Below, piece after piece: positions 20,362 through 29,859 of a DNA stretch of 64,000 bases. The stretch comes from Xenorhabdus eapokensis (GTDB lineage: Bacteria; Pseudomonadota; Gammaproteobacteria; Enterobacterales; Enterobacteriaceae): the NCBI RefSeq assembly GCF_001908105.1, contig NZ_MKGQ01000003.1, positions 124,001 to 188,000 on the forward strand, written 5' to 3'. Position 1 is the first letter of the stretch; each line of letters opens with the position of its first letter. The notes under the pieces are model-generated. The model made no database searches. It was given only the letters and a program-made list of their open reading frames with translations, and had not been told where the DNA came from. Position numbers and translations under genes: made by a program.

Positions 20362-21645
20362 ATGGCTGATAAAAAGGCTACGTTGAACATAAATGGTTCA
20401 GCTGCTATCGAACTAGACGTACTAACGCCGACCCTAGGTCCTGAAGTGATTGACGTTCGTACCCTCGGCTCAAAAGGCTTCTATACTTATGATCCAGGTT
20501 TTACTTCCACTGCCTCCTGTGAGTCGAAAATCACCTATATTGATGGCAATGAAGGCATTTTGCTACACCGTGGTTTTCCCATCGATCAGCTTGCAACGGA
20601 ATCGACCTATCTGGAAGTCTGTTACATTCTGCTATATGGCGAGCCCCCCACTCCCGAAGAATATAAAAAATTTAAAACTACGGTGACTCGCCATACTATG
20701 ATCCACGAACAGATCACCCGTCTGTTCCACGGCTTCCGCCGTGATTCCCATCCAATGGCTGTACTTTGTGGTGTTACAGGCGCACTGGCTGCCTTCTATC
20801 ATGACGCCCTGGATGTCCATAATCCTCGTCACCGTGAAATCACTGCTTACCGCCTGCTGTCCAAAATGCCAACAGTTGCGGCAATGTGTTACAAATATTC
20901 CATTGGTCAACCTTTCGTTTATCCACGCAACGATCTGTCTTATGCGGCTAACTTCCTGCACATGATGTTCTCAACACCGTGTGAGGAATATAAGGTTAAT
21001 CCAGTATTAGAACGCGCTATGGATCGTATTTTCATTCTGCATGCAGATCATGAGCAAAATGCGTCAACTTCAACGGTGCGCACTGCGGGCTCTTCTGGTG
21101 CCAACCCATTTGCTTGTATTGCTGCGGGTATTGCATCTCTCTGGGGACCAGCACATGGTGGAGCAAATGAAGCCTGCTTGCGGATGCTGGAGGAGATCCA
21201 AACTGTCGAACACATCCCTGAATTCATCGCGCGCGCCAAAGACAAAAATGACTCTTTCCGCCTGATGGGCTTTGGTCACCGTGTTTACAAAAACTATGAC
21301 CCTCGCGCGACAGTGATGCGTGAAACCTGCCATGAAGTGCTAAATGAGCTCGGTTTGAATGACAGTCTGCTGGAAGTAGCAATGGAATTAGAACGCATTG
21401 CCTTGCATGACCCATACTTCATTGAGAAAAAACTGTATCCAAACGTCGACTTCTATTCAGGCATTATCCTGAAAGCCATGGGTATTCCGTCAACCATGTT
21501 CACCGTGATTTTCGCCATTGCCCGTACTATTGGCTGGATTGCACATTGGAATGAAATGCACGATGAAGGTTTGAAGATCGCACGTCCACGCCAGCTTTAT
21601 ACTGGTCACACGAAACGCGATTTCAAGAGCCCGTTGAAAAAGTAA
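20362..21645 (+). CDS. gltA: citrate synthase, type II
   Basis: Citrate synthase condenses oxaloacetate and acetyl-CoA at the entry of the TCA cycle. The 427 residues match the NADH-sensitive hexameric enterobacterial type (E. coli 427). The catalytic residues are visible: the histidine in [12 protein letters not shown], the histidine in [14 protein letters not shown] and the aspartate in [14 protein letters not shown] stands before the ATG. It is divergent from sdhCDAB, as in E. coli. Confidence 0.98.
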   Translation: MADKKATLNINGSAAIELDVLTPTLGPEVIDVRTLGSKGFYTYDPGFTSTASCESKITYIDGNEGILLHRGFPIDQLATESTYLEVCYILLYGEPPTPEEYKKFKTTVTRHTMIHEQITRLFHGFRRDSHPMAVLCGVTGALAAFYHDALDVHNPRHREITAYRLLSKMPTVAAMCYKYSIGQPFVYPRNDLSYAANFLHMMFSTPCEEYKVNPVLERAMDRIFILHADHEQNASTSTVRTAGSSGANPFACIAAGIASLWGPAHGGANEACLRMLEEIQTVEHIPEFIARAKDKNDSFRLMGFGHRVYKNYDPRATVMRETCHEVLNELGLNDSLLEVAMELERIALHDPYFIEKKLYPNVDFYSGIILKAMGIPSTMFTVIFAIARTIGWIAHWNEMHDEGLKIARPRQLYTGHTKRDFKSPLKK

Positions 21646-21717
21646 TTTGATCAATAATACTATTCATATTTTGGTTATATCTTGATCATATTCTGGCACA
21701 TTTTGAATAGTGTATTT

Positions 21718-21765
21718 CTGCACCTCTCATACCCGTTTTTATTCTGATATTAGAGGTGCAGTTTT
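21718..21765 (+). terminator. terminator of gltA
   Basis: The perfect 10-bp stem CTGCACCTCT/AGAGGTGCAG has a 24-nt loop and is followed by TTTTATTTT. It lies ~70 bp after the gltA stop and just before the end of the convergent regulator gene. Confidence 0.75.
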
Positions 21766-21768
21766 ATT

Positions 21769-22569
21769 TTATCTCTCTGATCCCGCCATATATTCCCTTG
21801 GCGGTCTCCCCATGATTTTGCGAAAAAAGGTCACAAATGCACTATCGTTGACAAAACCAAGTTCCTGTGCAACGTAGGATAACGTTTTATTCTGCGCCAA
21901 CAATTCTATTGCCTTTACCAATCGCCATTGCTGCCGCCACTGTTGATAATTCATTCCTGTTTCACGCTGAAATATTCGGGTAATGGTTTTCTCACTGGCA
22001 CCAATATCAGTAGCCAGTATGTGCAATGGTGACGGCAGATGATCAAATGACAAATGAGTTAATCGTCGATCAGACGGCAACGACAATAAGGTTGGTTCCC
22101 TACGCGCCTCGCGAATTTCATCAAAAAATAGTGCTAACAAATTTGCTCCTTTTCCCTGATGCCAATCAGAGTCAAAAGAAGATATCGCGATACGCTCCAA
22201 AAGAGCCTGTAATAATGGTGTGGCTGCCAATACTTCACTTTGCATCGAAAATAATGCCATTTCAGGTGATTTCAGGTAATTAGAATTTAAATAGTTAGAA
22301 TTTAAATAAATAGAACGGTAGCCTACAGAGCCACGCATTTCTGCCCGATGCCGTGTCTTAGGAGGGATCCATGCCACTCTGGTTGGGGGCAAAACGGAGA
22401 TCTGGTTTGCCAATGTGATCTTGATACAGCCCCGCTGGGTAAACAGCAATTGCCCCATATCATGTTGATGAAAGCCAGAATCGTGTTGCCCCATTTCTGC
22501 TGCAATCCCTATCACAGGTATATTCAAGCTATCAGGATCAAAATAATCACTTTGTTGCAACCATGTCAT
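21769..22569 (-). CDS. AraC-family regulator, NimR-like
   Basis: This is a transcription factor of the AraC/XylS family. The 266 residues have an N-terminal cupin (FHQHDMGQLLF...) and a C-terminal pair of helix-turn-helix motifs (ATDIGASEKTITRIFQRETG; LSYVAQELGFVNDSAFVTFF). The layout resembles E. coli NimR (YeaM). The chosen ATG has TAGGA 6 nt upstream; a TTG 66 bp further up is less likely. An internal duplication gives two copies of YLNSN. It is divergent from an MFS exporter across 123 bp, suggesting that it controls that exporter. Effector unknown. Confidence 0.85.
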   Translation of the reverse strand: MTWLQQSDYFDPDSLNIPVIGIAAEMGQHDSGFHQHDMGQLLFTQRGCIKITLANQISVLPPTRVAWIPPKTRHRAEMRGSVGYRSIYLNSNYLNSNYLKSPEMALFSMQSEVLAATPLLQALLERIAISSFDSDWHQGKGANLLALFFDEIREARREPTLLSLPSDRRLTHLSFDHLPSPLHILATDIGASEKTITRIFQRETGMNYQQWRQQWRLVKAIELLAQNKTLSYVAQELGFVNDSAFVTFFRKIMGRPPREYMAGSER

Positions 22570-22692
22570 ATTCATTCCTACTGATTTAATGTCCGATAAG
22601 GTAAATAAATAGTCTTTATTTTCATAAAAAGACAATAGCCATAATGCTAACCTTTCAAGCCATTACCTACTTATCAGCAAAAGAAAAAAATC

Positions 22693-23841
22693 ATGCAAAC
22701 TAAACCATCACTTTGGCTTGCTATCGCCTTGATGATGTTCCCGCAGATCGTAGAAACTATCTATAGCCCTGCATTAATCAATATCGCCGTTGGGTTTTCC
22801 GTCACCCCAGAGCGAGCAGCCCAAACATTATCACTCTACTTTTTTGCTTTTTCCTTTGGAGTTGTCGTATGGGGGCGTATGTGTGATGTCATTGGCAGGC
22901 GCCCAACGATTATTGCTGGCCTATCACTCTATGGCCTCGCTTCTCTGCTGGCATTATTGACACAACAATTTTGGTTATTACTCGTTGCCAGAATGCTATC
23001 TGCTTTCGGAGCCGCAGTTGGCTCTATCGGCACACAAACCATGATGCGTGATGCTTATCGTGGGGAAGAGTTAGCACATGTCTTCTCTATCATGGGAATT
23101 GCCTTAGCAAGCAGCCCTGCCATTGGTATGCTCAGTGGTTCAACATTGAACTATTTTGCTGGCTATAAGGCAGTCTTTACCGGGTTAATTATTTTGGCGG
23201 TTATCCTGACCTGTTGGTCTATTGCCCGATTACCAGAAACTCGCCCAACCAACGTAACAAAAGTGGCTTTATTAAGCACAGGAATTATGATGCTTAAAGA
23301 TATTTCAATTTGGCGAAATGCGTTTTTGATCGCATTTTTCAATATTTGTTTGTTCAGCTATTACCAATTAGCGCCATTTCGTTTCCAACAATTTGGATTA
23401 TCCCAGACAGTATTTGGTTATACTGGCCTGTTATTAACTTTTGGCGTTGTATTAGGCTCACTATTAAACAAATATCTATTAAAACAACAATGGATATCAA
23501 CCCAATTAGTTGTCCTTACTTCATTAATGAGTTTATTCAGTGGGATCGGCGTATACTTGCTCGAAAATAGCTGGCTCTTTATTTTTCCCATGTCAGGAAT
23601 AGTCATCGCTTATGGACTGGCGATACCGAATATTTTAGCTTCTGCATTAACCCACTATTCAGATAGGCTAGGCACAGCCGGTGCTTTACTTGGGTTATTT
23701 TACTATTTGCTGCTGGGAGTTGGTTTGGCACTGGCGGGCTGGAGTCAGGCATTAGGCAGCGTATTAATATGTTGTGGGATCGCAATCACTGTTTTATCTC
23801 TCTTGCAAGCTAAAAAGCCCCAAATCCCAAAATGGAAATAA
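22693..23841 (+). CDS. MFS drug/metabolite exporter (DHA1, Bcr/CflA-like)
   Basis: This inner-membrane major-facilitator transporter is probably a proton-driven exporter. The 382 residues predict twelve transmembrane helices. The MFS loop signature GRMCDVIGRRPTIIAG lies between helices 2 and 3, and an antiporter-like region follows in helices 4-5 (ARMLSAFGAAVGSIG, SSPAIGMLSGS). Only a weak purine-rich stretch precedes the ATG. The divergent AraC-type regulator is the likely controller, like the NimR/NimT pair, although this transporter belongs to a different subgroup. Substrate unknown. Confidence 0.82.
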   Translation: MQTKPSLWLAIALMMFPQIVETIYSPALINIAVGFSVTPERAAQTLSLYFFAFSFGVVVWGRMCDVIGRRPTIIAGLSLYGLASLLALLTQQFWLLLVARMLSAFGAAVGSIGTQTMMRDAYRGEELAHVFSIMGIALASSPAIGMLSGSTLNYFAGYKAVFTGLIILAVILTCWSIARLPETRPTNVTKVALLSTGIMMLKDISIWRNAFLIAFFNICLFSYYQLAPFRFQQFGLSQTVFGYTGLLLTFGVVLGSLLNKYLLKQQWISTQLVVLTSLMSLFSGIGVYLLENSWLFIFPMSGIVIAYGLAIPNILASALTHYSDRLGTAGALLGLFYYLLLGVGLALAGWSQALGSVLICCGIAITVLSLLQAKKPQIPKWK

Positions 23842-23871
23842 AATCCAGGGGCTATGTAAATTAATTAAAAA

Positions 23872-24615
23872 TCAAGCCGGATTGGGAATATCGATAAAAG
23901 TCACATCCAATCTATAATTATTTGCCAGCCATTCACCGAGCGCTTTGATACCATAGCGCTCTGTCGCATGGTGTCCTGCTGCAAAAAAATGGAGTCCCAT
24001 TTCGCGGGCAACATGGATAGTTTTTTCCGATACTTCTCCCGTCACAAAGGCATCAACACCAAACTCAGCCGCCTGTTCAATAAAACTTTGGCCGCCGCCT
24101 GTACACCATGCCAGTGTGCGTATCTCTTCTGGTGCATTATCACCGCAATGCAGTATCTTTCTTTCCAGGCTTTTTTCAAGACGTTCAGTCAATTCTGCTG
24201 GTGTAATAGGCTGATCAAAAGCACCATGAGGAAGAAGAGTATCAATTTCGCCGATAACCTTCACCCCCATCTGGCGTGCCAATTGGGTATTGTTACCCAA
24301 AGCAGGATGAGCATCTAATGGAAGATGATAACCATACAGGTTGATATCATTGCAAAGTAGTGTTTGCAAACGGCGACGTTTCATGCCACGAATAACAGGA
24401 GATTCATTCTTCCAAAAATATCCATGATGAACAATGACAGCATCTGCCTCAAGGCGAACAGCTTCATCCAACAGTGCCTGACAAGCTGTCACACCTGTAA
24501 TCACTCTCTGGACATGGGAGCGACCTTCCACCTGTAATCCATTGGGAGCGTAATCTTGGAATTCACGGATCTTCAATTCCGTATTAAGCACATACTCCAA
24601 TTCAACATTGTTCAT
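23872..24615 (-). CDS. ybgI: Nif3-like metal-binding hydrolase YbgI
   Basis: YbgI belongs to the Nif3/NGG1p-interacting family, a dinuclear-metal protein often annotated as GTP cyclohydrolase type 2-like; its physiological reaction is not settled. The 247 residues equal the E. coli protein. Metal-binding histidines are in VIVHHGYFWKNES and AAGHHATERYGI; YAPNGLQVEG is conserved. The ATG chosen has GGGGG 6 nt upstream; a longer frame of 18 residues upstream lacks support. Confidence 0.92.
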   Translation of the reverse strand: MNNVELEYVLNTELKIREFQDYAPNGLQVEGRSHVQRVITGVTACQALLDEAVRLEADAVIVHHGYFWKNESPVIRGMKRRRLQTLLCNDINLYGYHLPLDAHPALGNNTQLARQMGVKVIGEIDTLLPHGAFDQPITPAELTERLEKSLERKILHCGDNAPEEIRTLAWCTGGGQSFIEQAAEFGVDAFVTGEVSEKTIHVAREMGLHFFAAGHHATERYGIKALGEWLANNYRLDVTFIDIPNPA

Positions 24616-24689
24616 CACATCCCCCTTGTCACTTAGCATTTTTTTCATCATAAAATACATACCTGCCATGAATTAACTAAATCCAATAT

Positions 24690-24727
24690 AAAACAAAAAC
24701 ACCTTGCCAGCATAAACCGGCAAGGTG
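24690..24727 (-). terminator. rho-independent terminator of ybfA
   Basis: On the minus strand the perfect 9-bp stem CACCTTGCC/GGCAAGGTG with a 10-nt loop is followed by TTTTTGTTTT. It lies 63 bp past the ybfA stop. Confidence 0.85.
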
Positions 24728-24790
24728 CCAAAATATAGCGTTCAATATGTTAATTCAAAATGCCCTGTCAGGCTTAATCATGATGCTATT

Positions 24791-25000
24791 TTAGTGATTC
24801 CGAGTCTCTAAAGTCACTTCTGAACGTTCCAGCCATACTGGCTTATCGCTGGTTTTTAGCCATACTTTATGCAGATAACTATAAAAGCGGGCACGATCAC
24901 GACGAAATAGCATAACAGGAAGCGCAATGACACCCAGTGATATAGCGCCAATACGCCGCAAAATAATCTGATGCCAAGAGTATGCACGATATATAGACAT
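24791..25000 (-). CDS. ybfA: YbfA family small membrane protein
   Basis: YbfA is a conserved small protein of unknown function encoded divergently from kdpF, as in E. coli. The 69-residue product ([18 protein letters not shown]...) has one transmembrane segment (~15-33) and the conserved tail [21 protein letters not shown]. The chosen ATG follows GGGGGG by 5 nt. A longer frame adding 42 residues exists but has no counterpart in the family. Confidence 0.85.
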   Translation of the reverse strand: MSIYRAYSWHQIILRRIGAISLGVIALPVMLFRRDRARFYSYLHKVWLKTSDKPVWLERSEVTLETRNH

Positions 25001-25348
25001 TGATGCCCCCCACGGGCTTAACCTGTAATATGCACAAAATTTTATCCGATAAAATGAAAACTTACTACTCATCCGACCACTTTTTAGTGGAATAAATCGC
25101 TTTTTTTCCATGGTTGCGTAATTCAATTACAAAATTATTCTTAAACAGAAACAAAACAAACAAATCGAAAACAAAAAATTAACTCGACATAGTTTGCTAC
25201 ACTTGCTTTATGATGCTTTGTCGATGAATTCCGCAAATTATTGGTACTTTTTTACGCTTTCGAAAATCCTTTTAATAACTTCTTTGTCTGGTATTTCTAT
25301 GCTGTAACTGACTATTTCTTAAAGAAATAAGCAAGGAGATACATCACC
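25001..25348. other. kdp upstream control region
   Basis: About 350 bp separate ybfA and kdpF. No gene is present. It contains a KdpE-like box (separate entry) and a strong AAGGAG before kdpF. Confidence 0.6.
25245..25255 (+). promoter_or_regulatory. candidate KdpE-binding box
   Basis: TACTTTTTTAC resembles the TACTTTTTTTACA core of the KdpE site upstream of E. coli kdpFABC. It lies ~95 bp before kdpF. This is notable because no kdpE gene follows kdpD here. Confidence 0.5.
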
Positions 25349-25438
25349 ATGAATACCTTCCTGATCCTTGGCATTTTTCTGGTGACGCTATTACTGGGTT
25401 ATCTCATTTATGCGTTATTGAATGCGGAGGATTTTTAA
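25349..25438 (+). CDS. kdpF: K+-transporting ATPase small subunit KdpF
   Basis: KdpF is a 29-residue single-helix peptide that stabilises the KdpABC complex. The product MNTFLILGIFLVTLLLGYLI... ends NAEDF. AAGGAG stands 10 nt upstream. Its stop is directly followed by the kdpA ATG. Confidence 0.95.
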   Translation: MNTFLILGIFLVTLLLGYLIYALLNAEDF

Positions 25439-27136
25439 ATGGCAATAGCCGCTTTTTTCCTGATTGCCAGTTTCCTGCTCATGCTGTTTCTATTGGGTAA
25501 ACCTCTTGGTATCCTGATTGCCAGGCTCGTCGAAGGCGAACTACCTCGCTGGCTGACTAAAACAGAAGCCATCTTATGGCGCTGTTGTGGCCTGAATAAA
25601 CCGGGCAGTGATGTCAAAGAAATGAACTGGTGGCAGTATGCTCTCGCTATCATCATATTCAACATAGCCGGACTATTACTACTGTTTATTCTGCTGATAA
25701 GCCAAGGCCATCTGCCCCTGAATCCACAACATCTTGTTGGCATGAAATGGGATCTGGCTCTTAATACCGCGATCAGCTTTATCACTAATACCAATTGGCA
25801 AGCTTATAGCGGGGAAAATACCCTCAGTTACCTGAGCCAAATGGCCGGATTGACTGTTCAGAATTTTCTGTCTGCGGCAACGGGAATTGCTGTGGCTTTT
25901 GCCTTAATGCGGGCGTTTTCCCGTCAAGGCACTAAAACAGTGGGAAATGCGTGGATCGACATCACACGTATTACTGTATATCTTTTGTTGCCGCTTGCAA
26001 TCATTGTAGCCTTATTCTTTGTCAGTCAAGGCGTTATCCAAAACTTTTCTCCCTATGTCCTCATTCACTCGCTTGAGGGACAACAACAATTGTTGCCTAT
26101 GGGGCCAGTCGCTTCCCAAGAAGCGATAAAACTTTTGGGCACTAATGGTGGAGGATTTTTTGGCGCAAACTCAGCCCATCCATTTGAAAACCCAACTTCA
26201 CTGAGTAACTTTGTCCAGATCCTGGCTATTTTCTTGATCCCTTGCGCATTATATTTCGCATTCGGTCTGGTTGTTGGCGACAATCGACAGGGATACGCCT
26301 TACTCTGGGCAATCAGCATTATTTTCATTATTGCCGCCAGCGTTGTCATGTATGCCGAAACCGCAGGTAATTCCCATCTCATCCATCCTAATATTGGTAA
26401 CCACTTTAATATGGAAGGTAAGGAAGCCCGCTTTGGTATCCTTGCTTCTTCTCTCTATAGCGTTGTGACGACAGCCGCTTCTTGTGGTGCCGTAAATGCG
26501 ATGCATGACTCCTTTACTGCACTGGGTGGCATGATACCGCTCTGGTTGATGCAGATTGGTGAAATTATATTCGGTGGGGCAGGTTCCGGCTTTTATGGCA
26601 TATTACTGTTCGTTCTGCTTGCCGTATTTATTGCCGGCTTGATGATTGGCCGTGCACCAGAATACTTAGGCAAAAAAATCGATGTTTATGACATGAAAAT
26701 GGTCGCATTGGCGATTTTAATCACGCCTTCGCTTGTTTTATTAGGCACTGCTCTGGCAATTTCAATCGACGTAGGCCGCAGCGCTATTGCAAATCCTGGC
26801 GCTCATGGCTTCACCGAAGTGCTTTATGCTTTCTCATCTGCTGCCAACAACAACGGCAGTGCCTTTGCCGGACTCAATGCCAATAATGTCTTTTACAACC
26901 TATTGTTGGGCGTCATCATGTTTCTTGGACGCTTTGGTCTCATTCTGCCTGTTTTGGCAATCGCAGGTTCTATGGTTAACAAAAAACGCCAGCCGATTAG
27001 CAACGGCACTTTACCAACTCACGGCTCACTCTTCATTGGGTTATTAATTCTGGTCATCTTACTCATTGGTGCCCTTACGTTTATTCCTTCGCTGGCGCTG
27101 GGTCCCATCGCAGAACAGCTACAACTTTGGCCGTGA
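25439..27136 (+). CDS. kdpA: K+-transporting ATPase subunit KdpA
   Basis: KdpA is the K+-channel-like subunit of the high-affinity potassium pump. The 565 residues hold about ten transmembrane helices and four selectivity-filter loops, for example [42 protein letters not shown] and [15 protein letters not shown]. It is translated directly after kdpF and precedes kdpB by 16 bp. Confidence 0.98.
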   Translation: MAIAAFFLIASFLLMLFLLGKPLGILIARLVEGELPRWLTKTEAILWRCCGLNKPGSDVKEMNWWQYALAIIIFNIAGLLLLFILLISQGHLPLNPQHLVGMKWDLALNTAISFITNTNWQAYSGENTLSYLSQMAGLTVQNFLSAATGIAVAFALMRAFSRQGTKTVGNAWIDITRITVYLLLPLAIIVALFFVSQGVIQNFSPYVLIHSLEGQQQLLPMGPVASQEAIKLLGTNGGGFFGANSAHPFENPTSLSNFVQILAIFLIPCALYFAFGLVVGDNRQGYALLWAISIIFIIAASVVMYAETAGNSHLIHPNIGNHFNMEGKEARFGILASSLYSVVTTAASCGAVNAMHDSFTALGGMIPLWLMQIGEIIFGGAGSGFYGILLFVLLAVFIAGLMIGRAPEYLGKKIDVYDMKMVALAILITPSLVLLGTALAISIDVGRSAIANPGAHGFTEVLYAFSSAANNNGSAFAGLNANNVFYNLLLGVIMFLGRFGLILPVLAIAGSMVNKKRQPISNGTLPTHGSLFIGLLILVILLIGALTFIPSLALGPIAEQLQLWP

Positions 27137-27152
27137 GAATGTGAGGTGACGA

Positions 27153-29219
27153 ATGAAGAACAAACAACACGTATTATTTGAACCGACTCTAATCCGCCAT
27201 GCACTTATCGGTGCGTTAAAAAAATGCCATCCGGCTCAACAATGGCGCAATCCGGTCATGTTCGTTGTTTATGTAGTAAGCTGCCTGACCACTGCCTTAT
27301 GGATCGGCATATTAGTGGGGCAATTAACGGGCAGTGCACTCTTTACCGGTGCTATTGCTCTCTGGCTATGGTTCACCGTACTGTTTGCCAACTTTGCAGA
27401 AGCGCTGGCCGAAGGACGTAGCAAAGCTCAAGCATCCAGCCTGAAAGGGGTCAAAAGAACTAATTGGGCGACCAAACTGGCATCATCCAGCCGTGAGGCT
27501 GCAAAAGAAAAAGTCACTTCTGACACTTTACGCAAAGGCGATATTGTACTGGTAGAAGCAGGAGAAATTATCCCTTGTGATGGCGAAGTCCTTGAAGGAG
27601 GGGCTTCCGTTGATGAAAGCGCGATTACAGGAGAATCTGCCCCCGTTATCCGTGAATCCGGCGGTGATTTTTCTTCTGTCACTGGCGGTACGCGAGTTTT
27701 ATCAGACTGGTTAATCGTCGAATGTACAGTCAATCCGGGAGAAACGTTTTTAGACAGAATGATCTCAATGGTTGAAGGAGCTAAACGACGTAAAACACCC
27801 AATGAAATAGCCCTCACCATTTTACTTACTGCACTGACCATTATTTTCCTGCTGGTCTGTATAAGCCTGCTGCCTTTTTCCTTATTCAGCGTCCAAGCCA
27901 ACCAATCTGGCGCGCCGATCACACTTACCGTATTAATTGCCTTACTGGTTTGCCTGATCCCCACCACGATTGGCGGATTACTGTCAGCCATTGGGGTTGC
28001 AGGTATGAGCCGTATGCTGGAAGCCAATGTCATTGCCACCAGCGGACGAGCCATTGAAGCCGCCGGGGATGTAGATGTTTTACTACTTGATAAAACGGGC
28101 ACTATCACGCTAGGCAATCGTCAGGCATCCCAATTTTTACCTGCATCGGGTGTAACAGAACAGCAGTTGGCTGATGCCGCTCAACTCTCTTCCCTTGCAG
28201 ATGAAACACCGGAAGGCCGCAGTATCGTGATCTTAGCGAAACAACGTTTCAATATGCGTGAACGTGATCTTCGGGCATTAAACGCGACATTTGTCCCCTT
28301 CTCTGCAATGACGCGCATGAGTGGCGTCAATATTGGTAACCGTATGATCCGCAAAGGGGCGGTCGATGCTATTCGCCGCCATATTGAAGCTAATCATAGC
28401 CATTTCCCGGATGTGATTGATAAATTGGTACAACAAGTTGCGCATAAGGGAGGAACTCCCTTGGTTGTGGCTGAGAATCAGCAAGTCTTAGGTGTGGTTG
28501 CCTTAAAAGATATTGTGAAAGGTGGCATTAAAGAACGCTTCAGTGAAATGCGCAAAATGGGGATCAAGACTGTCATGATCACGGGTGACAATCATCTCAC
28601 TGCCGCGGCAATTGCCGCCGAAGCTGGTGTTGATGACTTTCTGGCAGAAGCCACTCCCGAAGCGAAACTCGCCCTTATCCGCCAATATCAATCCGAAGGG
28701 CGTCTGGTTGCCATGACGGGTGATGGTACAAACGATGCACCTGCGCTGGCACAAGCAGATGTTGCTGTTGCCATGAATTCAGGTACACAAGCAGCGAAAG
28801 AAGCCGGCAATATGGTTGACCTGGATTCCAATCCCACCAAGCTAATCGAGGTTGTACATATCGGCAAACAGATGCTAATGACGCGCGGGGCTTTGACCAC
28901 ATTCAGTATTGCCAATGATATTGCTAAATATTTTGCCATCATTCCCGCTGCTTTTTCGGTCACATATCCACAACTTAATGTGTTGAACATTATGCATCTG
29001 CATTCGCCAGAATCTGCGGTACTGTCTGCGGTTATCTTCAATGCGATAATTATCATCTTTTTACTGCCATTAGCCCTAAAAGGTGTCAGTTATCGCCCAA
29101 TGAATGCATTGTCACTCTTGCGCCGGAATCTATGGGTATATGGCCTTGGTGGCCTGCTGGTGCCTTTTGTGGGTATCAAGCTGATTGACCTATTGCTCAC
29201 TGCCTTAATGTTTAACTAA
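27153..29219 (+). CDS. kdpB: K+-transporting P-type ATPase subunit KdpB
   Basis: KdpB is the P-type ATPase that powers the pump. Its 688 residues have the phosphorylation site [14 protein letters not shown], the actuator motif AITGESAPV, the nucleotide-binding KGA region and the hinge [17 protein letters not shown]. Seven transmembrane segments are predicted. All catalytic motifs are intact. Confidence 0.98.
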   Translation: MKNKQHVLFEPTLIRHALIGALKKCHPAQQWRNPVMFVVYVVSCLTTALWIGILVGQLTGSALFTGAIALWLWFTVLFANFAEALAEGRSKAQASSLKGVKRTNWATKLASSSREAAKEKVTSDTLRKGDIVLVEAGEIIPCDGEVLEGGASVDESAITGESAPVIRESGGDFSSVTGGTRVLSDWLIVECTVNPGETFLDRMISMVEGAKRRKTPNEIALTILLTALTIIFLLVCISLLPFSLFSVQANQSGAPITLTVLIALLVCLIPTTIGGLLSAIGVAGMSRMLEANVIATSGRAIEAAGDVDVLLLDKTGTITLGNRQASQFLPASGVTEQQLADAAQLSSLADETPEGRSIVILAKQRFNMRERDLRALNATFVPFSAMTRMSGVNIGNRMIRKGAVDAIRRHIEANHSHFPDVIDKLVQQVAHKGGTPLVVAENQQVLGVVALKDIVKGGIKERFSEMRKMGIKTVMITGDNHLTAAAIAAEAGVDDFLAEATPEAKLALIRQYQSEGRLVAMTGDGTNDAPALAQADVAVAMNSGTQAAKEAGNMVDLDSNPTKLIEVVHIGKQMLMTRGALTTFSIANDIAKYFAIIPAAFSVTYPQLNVLNIMHLHSPESAVLSAVIFNAIIIIFLLPLALKGVSYRPMNALSLLRRNLWVYGLGGLLVPFVGIKLIDLLLTALMFN

Positions 29220-29274
29220 CGATCTTTTAACTACCGCGTATTTAAAAATCGGGCTTCAAATAAGGTGATGAAAA

Positions 29275-29856
29275 ATGATCTGGTTACGTTCTTCCATTGT
29301 TCTGCTGGTATTTCTTAGCCTCATCACGGGGATTGCCTATCCATTACTGGTGACGGGAATAGCCGAATTTTTATTTCCCCATCAAGCCAAAGGATCGCTA
29401 ATCGAGCAGAATGGCAAATGGGTTGGCTCTGAATTAATTGGCCAACATTTTACCGAAGCTATCTATTTTCATGGGCGACCTTCTATGACGGCCGAAAAAC
29501 CGTATAACACCCTGTCATCTGGAGGCAGTAATCTCGCTATGACCAACCCTATACTGAACAGTAAAATACACCAAAACATCATCCGAGAACGTTTATTTAA
29601 TCATCCCGGAAATTATCCGATCCCTGTTGATTTAATCATGGCATCAGGTAGCGGACTCGATCCCCATATATCTCCTGAAGCGGCTGAATTTCAGGCACAA
29701 CGCGTGGCGATAGCCCGTCATATACCACTTGCAGTCATCCATCAGCTCATTCAGCAACACATTCAATATCCCCTGCTGGAATATATGGGGCAGCCCATAG
29801 TCAATGTACTGAAACTGAATCTGGCGTTGGATAACCTGAACCAAAAGGCAGATTAA
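29275..29856 (+). CDS. kdpC: K+-transporting ATPase subunit KdpC
   Basis: KdpC is the periplasm-facing subunit that raises nucleotide affinity of KdpB. The 193 residues have an N-terminal transmembrane helix (~5-28) and family motifs GRPS, SGGSNLAMTNP and ASGSGLDPHISPEAA. It lies 55 bp after kdpB and 3 bp before kdpD. Confidence 0.97.
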   Translation: MIWLRSSIVLLVFLSLITGIAYPLLVTGIAEFLFPHQAKGSLIEQNGKWVGSELIGQHFTEAIYFHGRPSMTAEKPYNTLSSGGSNLAMTNPILNSKIHQNIIRERLFNHPGNYPIPVDLIMASGSGLDPHISPEAAEFQAQRVAIARHIPLAVIHQLIQQHIQYPLLEYMGQPIVNVLKLNLALDNLNQKAD

Positions 29857-29859
29857 GAC

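Noticed and set aside
27428..28117. Minus-strand frame of 229 codons opposite kdpB
   Set aside because: kdpB is intact and strongly conserved in the other frame; the antisense frame shows no motif.
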